Positions 10,001 through 16,896 of a stretch of 33,473 bases of DNA are shown piece after piece (positions within the stretch are counted from its first letter, which is position 1; every line of letters starts with the position of its first letter). Both the position numbers and the translations under genes were made by a program. This DNA is from Candidatus Gastranaerophilales bacterium (GTDB lineage Bacteria > Cyanobacteriota > Vampirovibrionia > Gastranaerophilales > Gastranaerophilaceae), in the NCBI GenBank assembly GCA_944323435.1, contig CALUSN010000006.1:1-33473 (forward strand), written 5' to 3'. Below the pieces are notes generated by a model that made no database searches, was not told where the DNA came from, and saw only the letters and a list, made by a program, of their open reading frames with translations.

Positions 10001-10327
10001 GCGAAGCTTATTATTTTAGGACGTTTGTCTGATGAAATAATATCCGGACTTGGTGTTTTTGGAGATTTTTCACTTAATAAACTTATGATAATGCTGACAG
10101 GAGAAGAAAATAAGTATAATCTTTTGCCGCAGGATTTTGAGAATCTGCCGCAGCTGCCGACTAAATATACAAAAGAATTCAGGAGTGTCATCAATGGTAT
10201 TGTTGATAAGCCGAGTTCTGTTATTATGTTTAACTGGGTTTCTTATTCCGAAAAATCGTACAGACAAAAGGATGTTCCGATGACAAATATAAAAATTCCT
10301 GATTTTATTGAATCATTGCCAAACTAA
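7061..10327 (+). CDS. AsmA-family envelope protein
   Basis: Large AsmA/TamB-like protein of 1088 aa, anchored in the inner membrane and projecting into the periplasm; relatives are thought to carry or guide lipids to the outer membrane. An N-terminal signal-anchor lies near residues 8-25 (LIITVVIILAFCVSVCF). It is followed by the AsmA N-terminal pattern (IEKQVTKDLGINIHIERLIL, then LKVKAPAMHI), long beta-rich repeats, and a C-terminal AsmA-like segment (GKIKFIVNNGRMGTLGKLEH ... FKYLRGDIELKDGIADI). ATG 7061 is preferred over an in-frame ATG at 7016, which would run 44 bp into the ABC gene. GGAG at 7045-7048 precedes it and the ABC stop codon is one base upstream, suggesting coupling. Its presence implies a two-membrane envelope. 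Confidence 0.85.
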   Translation: MKKKYRNLIITVVIILAFCVSVCFIPIDATRFIPSIEKQVTKDLGINIHIERLILRLGPSLKVKAPAMHIMYEDGQKFGQFTNVKFFIPWSSLFKNEFIIKRLYADKFVLKLKSDDKYLNKLTAKLNSKDFDEVPNLRLKGYSISYCDCDSKKQYKLSGTALNLTKVASYQNFQLKTLGEFFINDKKYISYDISVLPNIKIPAKSFQFDIISFLNQMEDLDFYSDIIADLKLYSTLSGETQISGLVNIDNISVLDPVRKSPKSFIYLTFLGDKVGVLSNIYAAKDKRVYIDGVINNSKKKSVDLKVKTDEIKIQDLYPKIKLMADLSRFKAISTIDGKVKADFSVKGDFSKLKSSGFLTVKEGTIKANGIDINNISSEIDFSNNIINITNAVGYVNNAPIMVKGSINKNIDIELLMNKVELKHLLPSSLGIKSGIASIVANLSGTPENIIHKENIQIENFKCTKNKNSLAFSNLKIDTNKENTAYVNNITINTDKTEMIKLPLLKLYIDRDAITVPETNIFMPNSKLKAKADITNYNTKDLSFNLSLNGFINSRDIKCIKSNFAAYPVKLSVNGDSKVQNLWVQILMEKALILDEPAIINVVSRIEGNNAKIEDLSISSFTGKLSNEFKANLKGQKKLIVSGNIESLTKPVLKNIRIYIPQQLNISFFNTIAQLKGDLFINGSIDKPEIVGQLTAQNIINQFLQLAVNNLTIDFNKSIAILNAPQFKIGDSVMGINSTLSTDISRGVVVKNLNIKSKYLNTDTFLMYKDSPAFNFMPVTINQGSIYSEKVLANIYNSPLYLSALSADIALKDNVLSLSNISSELFNGKLAGAFDFNLKDEHFNSSIQARGVSAAPIFDIISTRKDSVSGIMDFDTILGGNLSSKQSLNGKIKFIVNNGRMGTLGKLEHLLYAQNVIADNMLRTSLSVVTKAIILKDTGLFKYLRGDIELKDGIADIAFLQSQGPLMSLFIKGAYNPDTDYAKLIILGRLSDEIISGLGVFGDFSLNKLMIMLTGEENKYNLLPQDFENLPQLPTKYTKEFRSVINGIVDKPSSVIMFNWVSYSEKSYRQKDVPMTNIKIPDFIESLPN

Positions 10328-10345
10328 ATTAATCTATTTATATGA

Positions 10346-10375
10346 TTACTACGGGGCATATTTTTAGTTTATAAT
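10346..10375 (+). promoter_or_regulatory. Promoter of the PilZ-like gene, apparently leaderless
   Basis: TATAAT at 10370-10375, with a weak TTACTA at 10346-10351 (18-bp spacer). The -10 box ends exactly 7 nt before ATG 10383, so transcription should start at or next to the start codon. No Shine-Dalgarno sequence is present. Confidence 0.55.
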
Positions 10376-10382
10376 ATAATCT

Positions 10383-10988
10383 ATGGATTTATTAAAAACA
10401 GGGCAGAAGATTAGTATATTTTTTCAGAAAAATACAAAGTTAGTTGAAATATCCTGCGTAATATCAGAAGTATTGGAAGATCGTATTATAATAGAACTTC
10501 CGCAATATTTTATGAGATATATAGAATATCTTGATGTTGGCTGCAAGCTTACGGTAAAAGTATTTTCAAAAATCGGTACGGTTGATTTTAATACAATAGT
10601 AATTTCGTCACCGTTAGAAAATGATTTTTCGGTTGAGTTGGATTATAATGCAATGAAGTTGACTCCGAATGAAGAAATTCCGGTTGTAAATGCAGTGGAA
10701 ACGCTCAATATAACTACTGATGATTCCAGATTTTTTAAGGTAAACACTTTTGAAATAGCTACTGAATATTTAAAATTCTACAGCGACTACGAGTTTCAAC
10801 TAAACGAATCTTTTAACTGTGAGTTAAATTTACCTAAAAACTGTGGTATAATAAGATTTAGGGGTACAGTTATTTATGTAGACCCGGTGTATGATAATGA
10901 ATTTAAGATTTCATACTCAAATATGACAGAAGATGACAGGCAAAACTTATTATATTATATGTATTTATACACCAATAGTTCTGATTAG
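10383..10988 (+). CDS. PilZ-like protein without c-di-GMP motifs
   Basis: 201 aa, soluble. The first ~95 residues resemble the YcgR/PilZN beta-barrel (LLKTGQKISIFFQ ... IIIELP). The second half resembles PilZ (ESFNCELNLPKNCGIIRFRG, VIYVDP, then MTEDDRQNLLYYMY, a typical PilZ ending). The two c-di-GMP-binding signatures, RxxxR and (D/N)xSxxG, are not seen: the expected places read IPVVNAVETL and TFEIATEYLKF. If the assignment is right, it is a non-binding PilZ relative, possibly a flagellar or surface-motility adaptor. It is followed 8 bp later by the TPR gene. An unrelated two-barrel protein is the alternative. Confidence 0.55.
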   Translation: MDLLKTGQKISIFFQKNTKLVEISCVISEVLEDRIIIELPQYFMRYIEYLDVGCKLTVKVFSKIGTVDFNTIVISSPLENDFSVELDYNAMKLTPNEEIPVVNAVETLNITTDDSRFFKVNTFEIATEYLKFYSDYEFQLNESFNCELNLPKNCGIIRFRGTVIYVDPVYDNEFKISYSNMTEDDRQNLLYYMYLYTNSSD

Positions 10989-10996
10989 GAATGAAT

Positions 10997-12589
10997 ATGA
11001 AAAAATTAGCAGATAATGAGACAAACAGAACAAAAAGTTCTAAAAATAAAATGTATGATCAAATTGAAAGATGCCGTTTGGATTTGCAGAAAGATCCGAC
11101 AAATCCTGCGCTTCACATAAGACTGGGAGATTTATACATAAAATGGCATCTGGATATATATAATGCCTGTCAATATATTGATGAAGCTATTACGGAATAT
11201 CAGCTTGCAATGGAATCATTGATTGATTCTTATGAAATATATTATAAAATAGGCGTTGCTTTTTACCATAAAGGAGAGCTGGATAAAGCCATAAATTATT
11301 TTACAATGGCTTTGGAAAAGAAAAATAACTATTATGAAGCATACTATATGCTTGCGGAAACTTTTGTAAAAAAAGCACATTTTACAGACGCTATCGATGC
11401 GGCGCAGGCCGCAATACAATGCTCGGCATTAAAGTCCTCCAGCGCACATTATTTGCTTTGTAAGTTGTATGAGGCATCTTCATTTAAAGATTATAAAACA
11501 AAACTGAAAGCCTTTGGTGAAAAACTAATTTCAATTATTTTAGTTCCGTTTGATAAAACAGCACAAACAAACATACTGAAAAATATTTTTTATTTAAAAT
11601 TTTTGCCGCTTTTTATCAAGGGTTTTTATGCAATACAGGTAAAAGATTTTGCAAAAGCAATTCAGCTATACAAAAATGCAATAGAAAAGGCTTCCGGATT
11701 TGCCCCATTATACTGTGTTTTGGGAGATATTTATCTTTCTACCGGCTACTTTGAAGATGCAATTACGGAATATAAAATGGCAATATGGCTGGATTCGTTT
11801 AATATTGCAGCATACCGTCATTTATGCCGTGCTTATGAAGAACAGGGGGACTATAATCAGGCAATAGAAGTTTATAATAAACTTATTGCAATGGCGCCGA
11901 ATATGCCGGATTTGTATTCTAATCTTGCTAATATTTACTATATTAAAGGGGAATTTGATCTTGCTATATCAAATTATCAGACAGCAATTACGTTAAATCC
12001 AAACAAATCCTGGACAAGTGTTATTGCCCAGACTATGGGATTTGTATATCAGGAAAATAAATCTGATCCTGATGCAGCAATATCTGCTTATCAGACGGCG
12101 TATGTACTAACTCCTGACGATATTGACATATATGTTAATCTAGGAAGTGCATTTTATGACAAAGAAGATTATAATAATGCTCTTGCTGTATACAGGCAGG
12201 CGCTTGAGCTGCAGCCGCACAATGCAAAAATACATTGTAATCTTGGTTTCCTGTACTGGGGCAAGGGTGATACGGAAGAGGCTATCAAATCTTATGAATT
12301 AGCAATTAAGTATAACCAGAACTATGATATTGCATACAATAATCTCGGGGTAATTTATCTGGATGACTTAGGACGTGTTAATAAAGCTATAGAGTTATTC
12401 AAAAAGGCCGTGGAAACAAATCCTAATTATGCTTTAGCCCACTTTAATCTTGCAAGAGCAACTTCTATTGTCGGAGATAAGGTTGAAGCTGCAAAATTAT
12501 ACCAGATGGCTCAGGATATTAACAAAATAACTCAGGAAATTGACCCTAGGGATATAGCAGATAAGATAAGCGAACTTTTTGAATCTTAA
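10997..12589 (+). CDS. Tetratricopeptide-repeat protein
   Basis: Soluble helical scaffold protein of 530 aa with about ten TPR units. Clear examples are EAYYMLAETFVKKAHFTDAI, PLYCVLGDIYLSTGYFEDAI, DLYSNLANIYYIKGEFDLAI and IYVNLGSAFYDKEDYNNALA. An interruption near 170-215 (KLKAFGEKLISIILVPFDK) separates an N-terminal group from the main array. There is no signal peptide and no enzymatic domain. AGGA at 10987-10990 sits 6 nt before ATG 10997; an in-frame ATG at 10991 would add MN and is too close to that site. It follows the PilZ-like gene in the same direction and is probably cotranscribed. The partner is unknown. Confidence 0.85.
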   Translation: MKKLADNETNRTKSSKNKMYDQIERCRLDLQKDPTNPALHIRLGDLYIKWHLDIYNACQYIDEAITEYQLAMESLIDSYEIYYKIGVAFYHKGELDKAINYFTMALEKKNNYYEAYYMLAETFVKKAHFTDAIDAAQAAIQCSALKSSSAHYLLCKLYEASSFKDYKTKLKAFGEKLISIILVPFDKTAQTNILKNIFYLKFLPLFIKGFYAIQVKDFAKAIQLYKNAIEKASGFAPLYCVLGDIYLSTGYFEDAITEYKMAIWLDSFNIAAYRHLCRAYEEQGDYNQAIEVYNKLIAMAPNMPDLYSNLANIYYIKGEFDLAISNYQTAITLNPNKSWTSVIAQTMGFVYQENKSDPDAAISAYQTAYVLTPDDIDIYVNLGSAFYDKEDYNNALAVYRQALELQPHNAKIHCNLGFLYWGKGDTEEAIKSYELAIKYNQNYDIAYNNLGVIYLDDLGRVNKAIELFKKAVETNPNYALAHFNLARATSIVGDKVEAAKLYQMAQDINKITQEIDPRDIADKISELFES

Positions 12590-12622
12590 TTTATACCCCT
12601 TTACCTGAAATTTTCTTACATG

Positions 12623-12628
12623 TATAAT
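12623..12628 (+). promoter_or_regulatory. -10 box of the uridine-kinase-like gene
   Basis: TATAAT preceded by CATG; a poor -35 (TTACCT, 12601-12606) lies 16 bp upstream. The leader would be about 16 nt. Confidence 0.45.
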
Positions 12629-12650
12629 GTAACAATACCGGAATTAAAGT

Positions 12651-13535
12651 ATGACTGAAGAAGATAAAATCGGAATATCTCATTTAATTCAAAAAGAGTT
12701 AAACTCTTCTGATAAAATATTAAAGCCTGATTTTAACCAGAAAACAGGTCGTGAGCTTCTGGCGTTTTATTTGCAGTCAAAATTTAAACAGTTATTGGCA
12801 TATGATAATAAAGCTGCCGAACCGATTTTTATTGAGGTTCGGTATGATTTTATTCAGAGGTTTTCAAAAAGGCTGATTCAAAATCCCGAAAAGCGTATTA
12901 TGATTGGTGTTACAGGAGAATCAGCTTCCGGCAAGTCAACTATATGTAAGGAAATCGAAAACGTTATTGAACGTTTTAATATGCCGGTGACAATTTTAAC
13001 TACAGATAATTATTTCAATGATATCTCCGGTTTAATTAAAGAATACGGAACATTTGATAATTTAAGAGATAACGGCTACGATGTAGATTCCCCAAATAGT
13101 TTCCAGCTTGATGTCTTAAAAGAAGATTTAGACAAGATTTCACATGGTGAAGATATTTATTCTCCGGAATATTTGCTTAACGGAACCGGTGTTTCTGTTC
13201 CTAAGGCTAAATTTGTACCTTCTAACAAAATCGTTGTTGTAGAAGGTATGGCTTCTATGTTCGGCGATAACAAGGATATTTTCGATATAAAAGTCTATGT
13301 GGAAACAGATTTGGATATAAGAAAAGAACGTTTCCTCACAAGAGCTTATACGGAGCGTAATCAGGATTTAGAAAATGCTAAAAAACACTGGGAATATATA
13401 CTGGGAGCCGGAGAAAAGTATGTAAAACCATACAGAGCTGAGGCTGATATTATAATTAACGGAGATTCCAATCTGGCTTATTTTTCGCAGATTTTAGAAT
13501 ATATACATACAATTACCAATAACTTTGAAGCCTAG
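12651..13535 (+). CDS. Uridine-kinase-like P-loop kinase
   Basis: NTP-dependent kinase of the uridine kinase/phosphoribulokinase superfamily, probably phosphorylating a nucleoside in pyrimidine salvage. Walker A is GVTGESASGKST, near residues 85-96. The DxD-like substrate motif is TTDNYF. VVVEGMASMF is the second core strand, and a lid follows (KERFLTRAYTERN). An N-terminal extension of about 80 residues (TGRELLAFYLQSKFKQLL) precedes the P-loop; classic Udk (~210 aa) lacks it. Related kinases with different substrates cannot be excluded. The gene has its own promoter-like -10 box and ends inside a G-rich tract shared with the next gene's leader. Confidence 0.75.
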   Translation: MTEEDKIGISHLIQKELNSSDKILKPDFNQKTGRELLAFYLQSKFKQLLAYDNKAAEPIFIEVRYDFIQRFSKRLIQNPEKRIMIGVTGESASGKSTICKEIENVIERFNMPVTILTTDNYFNDISGLIKEYGTFDNLRDNGYDVDSPNSFQLDVLKEDLDKISHGEDIYSPEYLLNGTGVSVPKAKFVPSNKIVVVEGMASMFGDNKDIFDIKVYVETDLDIRKERFLTRAYTERNQDLENAKKHWEYILGAGEKYVKPYRAEADIIINGDSNLAYFSQILEYIHTITNNFEA

Positions 13536-13564
13536 GGGTAGGGGTAAATGTAGGGGGAAAGGGG
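13535..13564 (+). other. G-quadruplex-like tract
   Basis: Four runs of at least four G (13535-13538, 13541-13544, 13553-13557, 13561-13564) are separated by loops of 2, 8 and 3 nt. The first G is the last base of the upstream stop codon and the tract ends 10 nt before ATG 13575. Such a G-rich stretch stands out in this AT-rich sequence. Confidence 0.65.
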
Positions 13565-13574
13565 TAAAGGATTG

Positions 13575-14087
13575 ATGAATATTACAGCAGTAAATAGCGT
13601 TTCATTTGACGGCAAGCCGAGATTTTTGTCAAAAAACGGACACGAAAATCTTAAAACAATTTTGAAAAATATTAATGCGGAAACAACAATGAAAAAGAAT
13701 GATTTCTGCTGGAGCTCTGAATTTATTAAATCTGTCGCTCTAAAGAATGAAAATGTAAAAGTAACAGATGGCAGGATGTTACTGGATAAAGTTCCTCAGG
13801 AAGATCAGCTGATAAAAGAAAGTATGATTGATGTAGGCAAAACCGAACTTGTAATAGACAATAAATCAGGCGAAATTATTGACTACTATAAAAAATTCTA
13901 TACCCCATGGTCTAAAGTCTTGAAAAAACTGGAACAGGGACTGGAGACAATAAAAGAAAACCTGAATAATCCGGAAGTTGTGAAAAAACAATGGCTGGGC
14001 ATGTCAGGATTTACTTCTAAAGGCGCACAAAAGCTTCAGGAAGTAAAACAAGGTAAAAAATCCAATGTTACAACTTATCTTTTATAA
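13575..14087 (+). CDS. Small orphan protein with lineage-type N-terminus
   Basis: 170 aa, soluble, no recognised domain. It starts MNITAVNSVSFDGKPRF; an N-terminal Asn-rich stretch ending in F-x-G is a pattern I associate with many uncharacterised Gastranaerophilales proteins (recall, not a search). The body is charged and helical, with a KVLKKLEQGLETIKENLNN segment near 112-130 and a basic tail (KQGKKSNVTTYLL). AAAGG at 13566-13570 precedes ATG 13575; a TTG at 13572 is discounted. The leader contains the G-rich tract. Function unknown. Confidence 0.7.
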   Translation: MNITAVNSVSFDGKPRFLSKNGHENLKTILKNINAETTMKKNDFCWSSEFIKSVALKNENVKVTDGRMLLDKVPQEDQLIKESMIDVGKTELVIDNKSGEIIDYYKKFYTPWSKVLKKLEQGLETIKENLNNPEVVKKQWLGMSGFTSKGAQKLQEVKQGKKSNVTTYLL

Positions 14088-14116
14088 TCAGTAGATTTAT
14101 CGCATCAAAGAATAAA

Positions 14117-14145
14117 GTCACCGCAGCAGTTACTGCTGCGGTGAC
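14117..14145. other. Perfect 13-bp hairpin
   Basis: Arms GTCACCGCAGCAG and CTGCTGCGGTGAC with loop TTA, 30 bp after the stop codon of the preceding gene. There is no T-run on the plus strand; the minus strand continues TTTATTCTTTG. It may be a weak terminator, an mRNA-stabilising hairpin or a repeat remnant. Confidence 0.6.
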
Positions 14146-14230
14146 TGCACGATTCATAATGACAGGTCTCATTTTCTAAACAGAAAAACTCAAAATTCCC
14201 GTCCAGTATCCTATATTCTGTAAAATTTAT

Positions 14231-14364
14231 GTCATAGCGAGGGAACAGCCAAAACAGCCCGAAGCAATCTTGAACAAATTCCACAAATAAAAAATGCAGG
14301 TTGGGTGAAACCCAACGATAAATATATGGATTGCCACGAAAATCAGAGATTTTCTCGCAATGAC
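14231..14364 (-). repeat. MITE-like repeat, copy 1
   Basis: 134-bp segment bounded by GTCATAGCGAG and CTCGCAATGAC, 11-bp inverted ends with one mismatch. Internal blocks (GGGAACAGCC, CAGCCCGAAGCAATC, CACGAAAATCA) match copy 2 at 30542-30646 in reverse orientation. This copy carries extra sequence in the middle, including the hairpin GTTGGGTgaaACCCAAC at 14300-14316. No transposase is encoded. Confidence 0.7.
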
Positions 14365-14385
14365 GCCCTACCAGAAATCTCATCT

Positions 14386-14472
14386 ACCAGCCCAAATATT
14401 TACCCCTGCAATGACAACAAGCTGGTAGTGTCATTTACCAACCCAAAACATTTACCCCCCCCCCGTAATGAC
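14386..14472. repeat. Direct repeats with a C10 homopolymer
   Basis: Two related units (14386-14415 and 14437-14472) share ACCA-CCCAAA-ATTTACCCC and end in AATGAC. The second contains ten consecutive C at 14455-14464, where the related sequence near 30449 (reverse strand) reads CATTTACCCTCGCAATGAC. The rest of the spacer shows no gene. Confidence 0.6.
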
Positions 14473-14525
14473 GTAAAATCTGACCTAAAAATTTTATTTG
14501 TCCAAGATTTGTAAATTTTTTTATT

Positions 14526-14564
14526 AAAAAGGTCGGGCACACATACGTGTGCCCGACCTTTTTT
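14526..14564. terminator. Strong bidirectional terminator
   Basis: A 12-bp perfect G+C-rich stem (14531-14542 with 14547-14558, loop ATAC) is extended by five A:T pairs and flanked by A-run and T-run. It ends the minus-strand acetyl-CoA synthetase gene (stop codon 20 bp away) and blocks plus-strand readthrough. Confidence 0.93.
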
Positions 14565-14583
14565 ATTTTCTATAAATTATCCC

Positions 14584-16749
14584 CTATACATTGCAAGCGC
14601 AAACGCCGTCTTTGCAGCAGTAGTTCAGAGCTTCCTGAGCTTCTGCCATTCTTACTTTAATACGACCGTCTACTGCAATACCTTCACCTGTTTTTTCAGA
14701 AATCAACAACGGGTTGATATCTAATTCGTCGATGAATTTGAAGTCGTTAACTAATTGAGATAATCTCAATAAAGTTTCTTCAATTTGTTCCATCTGAGCA
14801 GGTTTAGTACCTCTTGCGCCTTCAAGCAATTTATAAGCCTTAACTGACTTAATCATTTCTTTAGCGTCAACGTCAGTCAGCGGAGCAATTCTGAAAGTTA
14901 CGTCCTTCATAACTTCAATGAATACGCCGCCTAAACCGAACATCATCATAGGTCCGTATTGAGGGTCGGTTGCAATACCGCAAACCATTTCTCTGTTGCC
15001 TTTTACCATTTCTTGAATGATAACGCCTTCAAGACCTTCAAGAAGTCCTTTTGCTTCGAGCTTAGAAATCAAGTCTTTATATTCAGCTCTCAATTGTTCA
15101 GCAGATTGAATGTTAACTCTAACACCGCCTACGTCAGTTTTGTGAGAAGTTGTTTTTGAAGTCATTTTCATAACAACCGGATATCCAATAGAATCAGCTA
15201 TTGATACAGCTTCGTCTTCGGATTTTGCAAAACCTGATTTACATACTCTGATTCCGTAAGCGTCAAGTACATCAATTGATTCTCTTGTAGTTAACTGATC
15301 TCTTCCTTCGTTAACTGATTTTGCAATGATTTCCTGAGCTTTTTTGTAATCAACATCAAATGCAGGGATTTTGCCTTCTGCTCTTTCCATCCATAATCTC
15401 TGCTGATTCAATCTGTTTAAGCCGTCAGCAGCTTCTTCTGCGTACATAAAGAACGGCATATTAACATCCATATCAGAAATCTTGTTGAAGAATTCGCTCT
15501 TGGTCATAAATACACCGATAACAGGTTTTTGCGGATTCTTAGCCTTGATTTCCATAAGTGCCTGAGCAACATCAATATCTTTCAAGCCAAGGAACGGAAG
15601 ATAGATTGTGATAATCATATCAACATTTTCATCAGCTATAACTGTTTCTAATGTTTGCTTGTAGTGCTCGATTGGAGCAGAAGCAATCATATCTACAGGG
15701 TTTTTAACAGAAGCTGCAGCCGGTAAGAAGCTTCTTAACTTTTCTTTTGTAGCGTCTGTTAATTTAGCCATCTGCATGCCGTGTTCGCAAACAGCATCTG
15801 TTGCCATAATACCGGGACCGCCTGAGTTTGTAATAATAGCAACTCTGTTTCCTTTAGGAATAGGGCAGTTTGCAAAAACTTTAGCGGTTGCGAACAGGTC
15901 TTTAAGAGAGTATTCTCTGATTACACCTGATTGCTGCAACAAAGCATTGGCAGCCTTATCAGCACCTGCTAAAGAGCCGGTGTGAGACGATGCAGCGCTT
16001 GCACCTGCTGCAGAACGTCCAGCTTTAAGTGCAAGAATAGGTTTTTTCTTAGAAATTCTGGTAGCTAATTTTCTAAAGTTTGCAGGGTTTTGAATTGATT
16101 CCATATAGAGAAGAATTTGTTCAACGTCAGAATCATTTTCCCAGTATTCAAGAGCGGTTTCAGCGTTAACATCAGCCTGATTACCGATTGAAATAAATTG
16201 TGCAAAACCAAGGTTGAGGTCTTTTAAGATGTTTAAAATACCGCCGCCTAAAGCTCCTGATTGAGATACGAAACCGATGTTTCCTCTCTCAGGCAGAGAT
16301 TCTGCAAAGCAGCCGTCCATTCTGATGTCAGGGTGAGTGTTTACAACACCTAAGCAGTTAGGACCAACACATCTCATACCGTATTCACGGACTTTTGCCA
16401 ACAATTGTTTTTCAAGTTCAGCACCTTCAGCGCCTGTTTCTTTAAAACCGGCTGTAATTATGCATAAGCCTTTGATACCTTTTTCGTGGCATTGATCAAT
16501 TGTTGAAAGTACAAATTTTGCATTAACAACAATGATTGCCAGATCAACTTCTCCGGGAACTTCCAGTACAGAAGTGTAAGCCTGTAATCCTTCAATTATA
16601 CCCCCTTTCGGGTTAACAGGATAAATTTTACCGTTAAAATTGTATTCCTGTAATCTTTTCATAATATCTGAACCAATTGTGTGTTCTTTGGTAGAAGCAC
16701 CAATAACCGCAATTGATTTTGGTTTCATGATTTTGTCTAAAACGTTCAT
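14584..16749 (-). CDS. ADP-forming acetyl-CoA synthetase, fused subunits
   Basis: Converts acetyl-CoA (or another acyl-CoA) + ADP + Pi to acetate + CoA + ATP, a substrate-level ATP-forming step of anaerobic fermentation. Order of domains: CoA-binding Rossmann domain (about 8-130, IAVIGAST), succinyl-CoA-ligase-like domains (about 155-450, IGFVSQSGALGG and NSGGPGIMATDA), and ATP-grasp domain (about 485-705, VVMKMTSKTTSHKTDVGGV, FIDELDINPLL). The phosphorylated His is H256 in SSHTGSLAG. At 721 aa it matches fused alpha-beta enzymes; the longer Pat-type protein lysine acetyltransferases carry an extra GNAT domain that is absent here. The C-terminus has an odd Cys cluster (CCKDGVCACNV). AAAGGAAGA precedes the ATG. 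It stands alone, divergent from mtnP. Confidence 0.92.
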   Translation of the reverse strand: MNVLDKIMKPKSIAVIGASTKEHTIGSDIMKRLQEYNFNGKIYPVNPKGGIIEGLQAYTSVLEVPGEVDLAIIVVNAKFVLSTIDQCHEKGIKGLCIITAGFKETGAEGAELEKQLLAKVREYGMRCVGPNCLGVVNTHPDIRMDGCFAESLPERGNIGFVSQSGALGGGILNILKDLNLGFAQFISIGNQADVNAETALEYWENDSDVEQILLYMESIQNPANFRKLATRISKKKPILALKAGRSAAGASAASSHTGSLAGADKAANALLQQSGVIREYSLKDLFATAKVFANCPIPKGNRVAIITNSGGPGIMATDAVCEHGMQMAKLTDATKEKLRSFLPAAASVKNPVDMIASAPIEHYKQTLETVIADENVDMIITIYLPFLGLKDIDVAQALMEIKAKNPQKPVIGVFMTKSEFFNKISDMDVNMPFFMYAEEAADGLNRLNQQRLWMERAEGKIPAFDVDYKKAQEIIAKSVNEGRDQLTTRESIDVLDAYGIRVCKSGFAKSEDEAVSIADSIGYPVVMKMTSKTTSHKTDVGGVRVNIQSAEQLRAEYKDLISKLEAKGLLEGLEGVIIQEMVKGNREMVCGIATDPQYGPMMMFGLGGVFIEVMKDVTFRIAPLTDVDAKEMIKSVKAYKLLEGARGTKPAQMEQIEETLLRLSQLVNDFKFIDELDINPLLISEKTGEGIAVDGRIKVRMAEAQEALNYCCKDGVCACNV

Positions 16750-16787
16750 TAGTCTCTTCCTTTCTTGTTTTTAAAAACCACATTTAA

Positions 16788-16793
16788 ATTATA
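16788..16793 (-). promoter_or_regulatory. -10 box of the acetyl-CoA synthetase gene
   Basis: TATAAT on the minus strand, predicting a leader of about 32 nt with AAAGGAAGA at the ribosome site. No strong -35 seen. Confidence 0.5.
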
Positions 16794-16848
16794 GTACAAA
16801 CACTGTTTAAGAGGTAATAAAATATATAGTTTTGTTAAAAAATATTCA

Positions 16849-16857
16849 TGCTAAAAT
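16849..16857 (+). promoter_or_regulatory. Extended -10 of mtnP
   Basis: TGCTAAAAT fits an extended -10 box; ATG 16897 follows after a short leader with AAAGG at 16886-16890. Confidence 0.45.
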
Positions 16858-16896
16858 AAGAAATATGCAACATAAGGGATAAATGAAAGGAATTAA

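Noticed and set aside
14305-14514. Open frame in the 14-kb spacer
   Set aside because: Translates the GTCATTGCGAG repeat family; no ribosome site, no conserved domain.
14584-16749. Pat-type protein lysine acetyltransferase
   Set aside because: The C-terminal GNAT domain of that family is absent and the length fits the plain acyl-CoA synthetase.
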